Assembly: GCF_000275845.1 (NCBI RefSeq)
Contig: NW_006766928.1
Location: forward strand, 1-39,016
Direction: 5' to 3'
DNA: 39,016 nucleotides
Source: Dichomitus squalens LYAD-421 SS1
Lineage: Eukaryota > Basidiomycota > Agaricomycetes > Polyporales > Polyporaceae
Part shown: in pieces, positions 30,801-39,016 of the stretch
Position numbering within the stretch: position 1 is the stretch's first letter
Layout: every line of letters begins with the position of its first letter
Notes under the pieces: model-generated
Database searches by the model: none
Told to the model about the DNA's origin: nothing
Seen by the model: the letters and a program-made list of their open reading frames with translations, nothing else
Translations under genes and position numbers: made by a program

Positions 30801-33800
30801 TTGTACCATCAGTCGCCGACGTTTGTAATATGTTAGCAGGCACTTGTGTGTCCTCACCACCAGAGCTAAGGGAGCGCGATCATGAAACGGTCGAGCATTG
30901 ATGCATACTGAGCATGATGTAAGCTCACAGGATCACATATGACAAGTGCCCGAGTCCAAGGTGAGCCTCACCGTAACCGTCATAGACTTCTCGAGTAAAT
31001 TCTCGCATACATTGCCCCTTCATACCTTTCGACCTGACTCGCCCAGGGGCGGACATACTATATTTATCCACGGCGACGGGCAATGTTGACAAGGCATGTT
31101 ACTGTACATGTACGTCTGCAGTGTCGCCGCACACCCTTGCATGCCTCAAGCCTTCTGCCTGACTGAGTTGTCCTTCCTGCTCTCGCGCGTTGCGAACGTG
31201 CGTGACGTCCGGTAATATTGCCTAGTCCTGTGAAGGTGTGCCATACTCGAACCACGTCGCGTTTCATATTCTATCAGATTCTATCCATTCCTCAAGCTGT
31301 TGTCCTGACTATTCGTCCACAAGCACCGCCACTGCTCGCTCGGACGTGAATCGACGTGCAATCTGGGGTTCGTGCCTCAACTTCTTTGCAATGTTGTCCA
31401 CTACTGACGAGATCAAGGTGTTTTTTAAAAACGCCGGCCTGCCCGCTTTGGAACAGTGATCCCACCATTGATCGGCGATCTCGTGCCACGAATCGAGCCA
31501 CGTTGCATAACCACAATACTTGGAGAGTGGGCACCGTCTTGCAATACTAATCATTGAGAACTGTGAGTAATCCTTGCAAGGGTCTCAACGGTTTTGTTTT
31601 GGGAAAAGAGAGCTCTTGCAATGGGGAAACAAGTTCATGCGGTGCATGCTATGCTTTGACTCAACTTTTGCTCCCGAGACGTGTGGAAAACTTCCTTGTC
31701 GCCACGGACGCCCGAGTGCCCAAGTTGCAGAGAGCTTATGCATTGTTCCTCATGTATGCCGTATCGAATATTCTAGACCCATTAGTGGGTCAATGTCAAT
31801 GCCCGAGGGTTGACCGGATGCTTACGCGGGCGGCGCTCAAGTGCAATGTGACCGTAGGCACCAGCTGTCGGGCTATAGCGTGTGGCCTGTGCCTAAGTAC
31901 ATGGTGTCCGTCTAACATTCTGATTTCTGTCGAATACGGCTCTTGATCAGAGGAAGGAATCCACTTGACGGTAGTCCCAAGGCTTCGAGACCACATTCTA
32001 CGCCGCTTGCCCCGCCGATTGTAACTATTCCCAACTTGATTTTCGCCAGTGAATTTCCGAGCCAACACCAAGACTACTAAGCTATTTGGTAAGTGGGTTT
32101 TCTGTACGTCTTGATAACTCTCTATGACGTTTAAGGGGCGATGCTCGATCCGATCTACTGGACGGATCTTCTCCGATTTAGTTTCGAGGGGCAGTGGTGA
32201 GACACCTGTTTAGTATATTGGGGCAACCTGCCCCTCGCTCGGCGACCTCACCCGTTCCGTCGGCATGAAACTGTGCTTCGGATAGTGCATACCGTTGCTC
32301 TGGCATGTAGCGGGCAATATTGCACTGCTTGTCCATATGCATGTAATAGCAATCTGTCCGGAACCCTGCAGATGGCTAGCGTGATGCTGATGCAATCCTT
32401 GTATTAGCTTCCTTTTCTATGCCTGTATTCTCTTCACATAGCACTAACATAACCCGAGTGCGCTCGCTCTTTGGACTCCCCAGGGACATTTGACTCGCAA
32501 TGTATATGCGCGGCAAGAAGTATCTGGCCAAAACTTGCTAGCCTAACTCGGATTTCAATCTTGCAGATGTTGTACCAGACCGTGTTGTCGGCCACTTCTA
32601 GGTGGGCATGTAGCACATAGTAGAGGACACGGCTACTGGCAATGGTTGATAATTTGCAGCTCGATCCCGTCAGCGCCTATTGCAGCCCGGTAGTTTCCGG
32701 CGCGACAAATGTATCAGCGGCCGCGGTAGTACAGTGTCAAGGACATCCTCAGACAACAGTATCAAGGTGCCTCTGCATTTTTTAGGCCATATTCTCAAAT
32801 TTAGGCAACGGCAGTGTATAAGGTCCCTATATCCGGCAGTCATGTCGCCGACTCTTCTGCCAGCGGAGGCCGCAACGACCCCGGCAACCCGAATAGACCG
32901 CACGGCGCAAAGGCCAGGTATGGAGCCGTTGGGCCCAGAAGTATCGGTGCAGTAAAGGTTGACATCGAGGTATCAGGCCACCACTGGTATCTGTCACATA
33001 CGGAGCAACTCCATGCGCCTCCTCTCCGTCTGATGACCACAATCCGCAGATTAGCTCGCTACCGTCGGCATGCTTCTGCCATATCTACGCCGCAGCGTGA
33101 GGCATCGCAGGCTGTGCGGCCATGCCTGCTATCTCATCTTCCAGCGACTTTCAGTGGCCTCGCCTCCGAGAACCTGCCTAGCTCGCACCGCCTGCTCCCG
33201 ATGAGTCGACAGGCAGTCAAATTCTCCGCCGCGTGACATGTGCACCATGTCGTACATTCTCCGAGAACGATGTTTGCTTCTCCCCGGGGTAAAATAACGT
33301 TGCGCAGTAGTAATATATATAATATAGGAACGAGGAGCTTTGCGCAGTGCCACTAGTGGCTGACGCTCAGCTTGTGTACAGCAAGCGCATCGGAAGCTTT
33401 GGACTACAAGTAGGTGAGCTCTCTGAAATAACTGTTGAACCATACTTGACTCTTCTGATTATGGAGGGTACTATTATAATGTGAATTGTTTGCCTAAATT
33501 GCTTGCTCCGAATGCTCCAGGTGCTCGCAAATTTTGACTGTATACACGCGTTTAATGCGGATGCTGAAAATATGGGACACGTAGTACGGGAACAATGATT
33601 CACCCGACTCGTTCGCACAATGATCCAGGTATCAAGCGCACGCAGCCAGTTGGGATCATGCGCAGGGAAGCAAAGGAGGCGTTCGAAACCAGATCCCTGG
33701 ACTCTCGGTAGTATACTCATCTCCGCCGAGGGCTTACTGCAGCTAGACACAGCGTGACTGATTTCTCTGCCCTTGACTGGCAGCGTGGGGACACGTTCTA

Positions 33801-34415
33801 CGTCAGGACGCAAGCGAAGTTCAATCTCGCTACTGCGAACGGAATGTGCTTTCCCTGAAGCACGCGAATTGCCTATCACAACGGAGGGAGACTGAGATTC
33901 GGAACCGTATACACCAATTTGTAACACTTCTAGGACCTTCCTCTAGGGACGAATCTGTGAAGGGGTTCCTTCCAGTATTGCGAGGTTTACCTAGTTCTTT
34001 TCCAAATATCCCTCTGAGCACTTGCTTGCATCTTATCTCGTAGTAGGACGTGGAACACAAGGCCATTGAGCTTCTGCAGCGGAGAAGTCCATCCTATACT
34101 ACGTTCCTCGGCGATCATCTCTTCAAGGCCGTAGTTTCACATTGACTTCCTCGGAACAGCCGCAAGCTCACTTAGCGCAATTATCTTCTACGCAAGCATT
34201 CGCAGTGCGAAGCTGTACCTGCTTAGCACCTTCGAGGGACGCTTCTCGTGAGATACCGTCATGAGTCTAGCAAATAGGAGGCTCTAAGCCTATCGCTACA
34301 GGACGGGTACTTGGTTCACCGATCGCAGGCGTACCTTAGAGAATAACCCCCTCTACAAATGGCAGCAATAACAATCTATTCGAAGCTGAGCATAAAACGT
34401 AGACCTCGCACAGCA
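30801..34415. other. Long gene-poor stretch
   Basis: No supported gene in 3.6 kb. The longest frames (31554..31946 +, 33367..33927 -) have no domain, no splice support and unlikely composition (many Cys or Ser). A TA-rich tract (TAATATATATAATATAGG) lies near 33309. I saw no terminal repeats, target-site duplications or transposase or reverse-transcriptase motifs, but degraded elements cannot be excluded by eye. Confidence 0.45.
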
Positions 34416-37400
34416 TCATACGTTCGACCCGATCTCTGGCACGCTTGCCGGCGTAGGTGCTGTACTGGGCGGGTCGCCGGAATGGGGAAGTGCCTGAGGC
34501 GGACGGACTCGGCGGGCCCACCACCGGGCAAGCTTCGTCTTCTCATTCCCTGCAGCGGTGGTCCTGCCCTCTTCGGCTTCTGTGGCTATCTCCTCTCCCG
34601 GCTCCTTCGCAGGGAACAGACGATCCCACAGCCGGTGCAGGATATCCCACACGGACGAGTCTCCACCGCTCTCCCAGCCCGTGAAGATCGTCCAGCCGAC
34701 GAGGAGGGCGACGGCGATCCATACTGCGGCCGTTGTGAAGATGGCGGTGCGGTCGTTCGAGCCGAAGCACTCAAACGAGAAGGCGAGGAGGAACGTCAGC
34801 ATGCTATACCGAGAGTTAACGTTCATGCTGCGGTAGAGACCAACAGCGGAGATGACGTACCCCCACATGAGTAGCGCGTACGGCAAGCTGTAGATAATGG
34901 CCAGCGTTTCGAGACCGAGCATCTCGTGCTTACGGGAGCTGAGGAACCGATTCTGTGCCTGGGGTCAGTGCAAGCCAGGCATTGCAAACAGCAGGTGATA
35001 CTCGCGGCTTCCTCCGCAGTCTCCTTGGACTTGACTCGATGCTGCCGGATCAGTAAGAGGCCGAGCAGAATGCTGCCGACGCTCGTTACAACGGACAGAT
35101 AGCTGCTGATTTGTGCGGCTGTTACGTGACCGTTCCCACTGTCAACGCTCGGGATGGCGAGAAAGGCCACGTTCGCGTTTAGCAGAACCGTCGACTACAT
35201 CTGTAGGTGTTAGAAATGATGCAACGCTAAGGACGAGGCATACGGACGTAGAGCACAAATTCCTGCCACTCGTTCTGCAGCTTGCCTATGAAGCTGCCCC
35301 ACGGGATGATAGAAATTATCCCATCGACCCAGATTTTCTCGAGTCCACGAAGGTGTACCTCAGGAGCGTTCCAGAAGAAAGGCGCAAGGATCCTGATGAG
35401 AGGCGTACGACGGGTCTTGACGTTGTTGTACACGCTCTGGTCACGACCGAGACGGGCGTGCGTCTGTCCATGGAAGTTGAGGAAGCGGTTATGGACTGGG
35501 CGGCAAAGACGTCAACGACGGGTCGGATTGCGCGGCACCCCAGGAGACTTACTCCAGATTCCCATCAATCGTCCTTGATGGTTGGAACTCAATGTATAGC
35601 TTCGTAAACATCACTCGAAGGTTGTAGGCTCACCTACTGCTGCCGTTGCGTAATCCGTCCCTTGAACCGCTATGAGCAACTGATCAGCACCGCTGTAAGG
35701 AACCCATACGAGAGCGTCACCTTTCGCGGATTTAACGAGACCGAGCATTCGGTGAACCTCATCTTTACTATAGGTGACGGTGGTCGTCATCGAGGTGATC
35801 GCATCTACGCCGGAATATGAGTCAAGGTGCAAGCGCGATGTAAATGGATGCACACACCGATGCTCGCAAATAGCAACATGCCGGTCAGTTCAGTAAACAC
35901 TTCGTCAGGAATGCGGTGCCCATAGGGGTACATTTCAAGATGCTGCCTGGACATCCTGCTAAGTCGGTGTTATCGGCTACGAGAGACATGGCAACGTACC
36001 AGTACTTCGCTTCAACCTCACACTCTACGAGAGTATCAGTCCAGGGCGAGCACGAGAGCGATTGGGAAGCATACTTATGTCGTACGGAGCATTCAGAGCG
36101 GTCACCTCATGTATCAGCAAGTCATCAATGGGATGACATTCCTGCACCCAGAACAAAGACCGCGAGCTGTGGTCGACGAAGTAATAGATCCAGTTGTAGC
36201 CACCAGAGATACGGCGCTCCTCCAGAAAGAGCACGAGTTCGCAGTTCGGGGGAAGGACAAGTCCTTGCTCTGCTACCATCTCGTCGATTATTCTGGCGAA
36301 GGTGATTAAAGTGGCCAGGGTGCTCGACTCGCGCACATCACAATCGGTGTAGATTCGCTTCGAGCACCGTATCAGACAGCGGAGGTAGACTGTAGCGAAC
36401 AGCATGCATTACCCGTCGGGGATGGTAGAAATACAGTCTGCCCTCTGGGTGAGTACAGGCTACCCAATCAAGAGGCACGTTTTCTCTGCCACAGGACTGT
36501 CAACTACACGACACATTGTTCGATGGGTTAACAACTTACATCGTAAGATGCGTCGCAACAGGTGCAAGAGTCCAGTCTCCCGGATCGGGAGATACTGTAG
36601 CGTAATTGTCGTAACGTGGTATAGTCATAGTAGGGTATATCGTTTCTCGCTCCACAGGCAGGGATATCGCTATAGACGGCAGACTGTCCGGAGTCGGCTC
36701 CGCAATGTCACCAGCAAGCACGACCGACTGTCGACTGCCGATCGTCTGCCGGTCCGGAGAAGAGGGTGAAGATGGCAGTTGTGGATGCGCTGGACCCGGA
36801 GAGCGTGGTGGCATTATCGACAGGTCGACGACAGAAGGACCTGGGGTCCTGGAAGGAGCCCTGGATGTTCTCGAGTGCGATGTGGCCCGCGAGGGTGCCC
36901 TCGAGGCTACACGTGAGATGCCACGAGCGGCCGCCCGGGACGTAGGGCGGCCTTCCGGACGAGGATGCGCGACACCGAGGTGTCTCCCGCGAACATGTGC
37001 CACATCGTTTGTTGAATGGACGTCAGTCGAGACGTTGGATGCCTTCGACCCGTTTGAGTGGGTATAGGAGTACGGGTGCAGCATGTCGTGAGAGCTGTGG
37101 ACAGAAGACTGACCGGGGAGGACCATCGATGCCGGACGTGTCGGAATGTCACCCGGTTGCAGAAAGTGGGCATGGGGGTGGTCCAGGGGAAGATCCAGAG
37201 CAGAAAGAGGCCTTCTGCTCTCGCAAACGGTCACCACCTCGGCCTGGCTGCGCGGAGCATCCGCAGGCTGGTGGTTGTGCCAGACCAGCTCTTGAGACGT
37301 CTCGGCAGGGCTCGTTATCTCCCTCCTACCCGAACTCCTGCTCTTCAGCACCCCGCTCGACCCTTCCCTCCCGTCCCGAGGCTTGGGTGACCTGCCCAGC

Positions 37401-37540
37401 AATCTCGATAGCAAGAAGCGCTTCAGACGCAGCCATAAAACCAGGATATGCTTCAAGAAAACGCTAGCTCTCCATCGCCTCAGTCGAATCACGAGAAGCA
37501 CCAGCGAGGAGCGCACAGCTGTCAGCAAATTTGGCATACG
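34416..37540 (-). CDS. Basidiomycete membrane protein with WW-like motif, 10 exons, 883 aa
   Basis: Exons: 37540..36540, 36485..36413, 36357..36075, 36024..36000, 35955..35858, 35804..35634, 35573..35553, 35495..35248, 35194..35006, 34958..34416. They total 2652 nt and close in frame. Residues 1-45 are hydrophobic and basic (LLVIRLRRWRASVFLKHILVLW), and a long Ser/Pro/Arg-rich region follows. Near residue 341 a WW-like motif appears (VPLDWVACTHPEGRLYFYHP). Then come WIYYFVDHSSRSLFWVQE and, further on, RFLNFHGQTHARLGRDQSVY and NEWQEFVLY. The C-terminal part has at least three membrane segments (YLSVVTSVGSILLGLLLI, TLAIIYSLPYALLMWGYVI, AVWIAVALLVGWTIF) and a polar tail. I recognise this layout as a recurrent Agaricomycete family without known function. 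Two microexons (25 and 21 nt), a 44-nt intron and a GC-AG intron (GCC|GCGAGT, 35005..34959) make it easy to mispredict. The first ATG after the upstream open frame was taken as start. Confidence 0.88.
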
Positions 37541-39016
37541 AGGGACTAACAAGGTTCGAGGACGCGAAGCCAAGGAGTCAAGCTCAGGATCCCTGGTAGA
37601 GAGTTTGGAGGAACCAAGTAGCAGTCTGCGTGGGTACGGTTAGACATGTGGAAATGGCGCACGTGAACGGTCGTATTTGATGATTTGGTTGCAGACTTTC
37701 GTGAATACGAGCGCCCGTCACCCTGCCCCTCGATCGTTTGTGTTGCAGTCCAACTGAGAAGCTCAATACATAGTGCTAAAGTCTGAGCGATATCGCCATT
37801 GCCTCAGAGGTGATGAGACAATGTGCTACGGTACTAGTCTGACCGTCATATGCGGCAGGGGAGCTACAGCGTTCAACAAACTCAACGAGTATAGACTAGT
37901 ACCAAATTGAGAACGTCCCACGATCGGACAGAATCATAGTAGACTACTACACTGATAGAATCTACAAGCACCCCACCTGATGGATACCCGTGGGCTGACC
38001 ACAGTAATATTCATCAAGCGGATGAATCTCCTAGGATGAGAGGGGAGTTTACGCGGGATCCTGCCAGGGTGCCGATAGAGCGACCTCAGATGAAGGGTCC
38101 AGGAGCGTTCACCTCAGCGATTGAAGACTGGCAGCGCCGGCCTAAGCGAGAAGGCGCGCGTGCAAGCGCCGAAGCCTCGGATGGTCAACAAGATTACGTC
38201 GGCTAGACAAGATGACGGTCGGCTAGTGCGTCAAGTACAACTTTCACATTGCCGACCCTTTGGCGCGCGTCGACAAAGGAACAAGTTAGGACTGTCCCGA
38301 AATCAGACCTCCGTTTCACGTGAAGGGATTCTGCGCACTGTCCGTCGTGAGAGGTTTCTTCAGCGGAATGCCTATTATGCGACATCCAGCACGTTTTCAG
38401 TACTCGGACATGACGTAAAAGTTGTGGCGACCTCTCTGTCCTGGGTGTACTGAAGCCCCCCAGGTAAAGAACAAAGTCTTGGGGCTAGGATTTCGCATCA
38501 AGTCACATTTGTCGAAATACCTGCCTGCACTAGGCTTCCAAGACATCTGATCAGAACTCCGTCCCAAAGAATTTCAACCTTATATGTTTTATTGCTGACT
38601 GGTATATGTTTGAAACAGCGGGGAGGTAGGAGCAATTAATAGACATTCTCGACAGAGGGAGAGCACCCTAGGCTAAGTGCCCACTTACACCGGAAAACGT
38701 GTTTGCACCCAGGCAGGTTGTATTGGCCTTCTGTGGAAGAATACCACCCTGGAAGTGTTGAACTTGGACTTATCCGGTCCGGACTACACGAGGCTATGCG
38801 TCTCCTAGCGCTTAGCTGTAGTCGCTTATGTAGTATGTTACCATATTTGGGACTCTCTGCTCGTGTACTATAGCTATGCTTCCGGACTCTTCTGGTACTG
38901 TCTAGGACAATCTGTACTACTCCAGAACGGTCTAGACAGGTCTATGCCTTACTCATCTCTTACTCATTCTATGGTGCGATATGTCGCAATTCTTTCACCA
39001 TTGTATTGTTCATCGC
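37541..39016. other. Gene-free right edge
   Basis: Holds the promoter of the membrane-protein gene at its left. The rest shows only short frames (for example 38121..38453) without domain or splice support. Confidence 0.5.

Noticed and set aside
33367..33927. 186-codon minus-strand frame in the gene-poor block
   Set aside because: No family resemblance, Ser/Arg-rich, no splice sites with frame continuation. Could be a degraded element, but nothing supports a call.
1..39016. CRISPR array, bacterial operons or ribosome binding sites
   Set aside because: Introns, F-box, SWP1 and a eukaryotic tRNA show a fungal nuclear genome. No regularly spaced repeats were seen.

Overview
This window looks like nuclear DNA of a filamentous Agaricomycete, most probably a polypore-type wood-decay fungus. 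The genes are dense and cut by many short introns (44 to 75 nt, with GTRNGT donors, CTRAY branch sites and YAG acceptors). There are large F-box proteins, two secreted S53 (sedolisin) peptidases, a secreted GH47 alpha-mannosidase and lineage-restricted multi-exon families. The exact species cannot be read from the sequence. I rebuilt most gene models by hand from splice signals and reading-frame closure.

Left part (about 1.2-8.7 kb): an array of four copies of one unrecognised gene family. Three copies are intact: copies 1 and 2 on +, copy 4 on -. Copy 3 is a pseudogene. All four share a core exon of exactly 438 nt, a 52-nt second intron and a last exon holding only one Tyr codon plus stop. 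Between copies 1 and 2 lies a minus-strand multi-exon gene with a PD-(D/E)XK nuclease-like motif.

Centre left (9.3-15.2 kb): two tandem minus-strand S53 serine-carboxyl peptidase genes of 616 and 707 aa. Both have a signal peptide, a pro-domain and the Glu/Asp/Asp/Ser catalytic set. They differ by one intron and in their C-terminal tails. A tRNA-Cys(GCA) gene follows at 16.2 kb.

Centre (16.6-24.8 kb): an F-box gene with Cys/His-rich modules on +, a GH47 alpha-1,2-mannosidase (13 exons, 539 aa) on +, and a 575-aa F-box protein on -.

Right part (25.5-37.5 kb): SWP1/ribophorin II, the delta subunit of oligosaccharyltransferase (-, 279 aa). Then come a possible 67-aa small gene (+), a 2-kb stretch with only broken reading frames, a 251-aa short-chain dehydrogenase (+), a 3.6-kb gene-free stretch, and an 883-aa, 10-exon membrane protein with a WW-like motif (-). 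The last 1.5 kb shows no gene.

Functional links are loose, as expected in a eukaryote. SWP1 (N-glycan transfer) and GH47 (N-glycan trimming or external mannose hydrolysis) both concern glycoproteins. The S53 pair serves extracellular protein digestion. The most unusual part is the paralogue array with the embedded nuclease-like gene.
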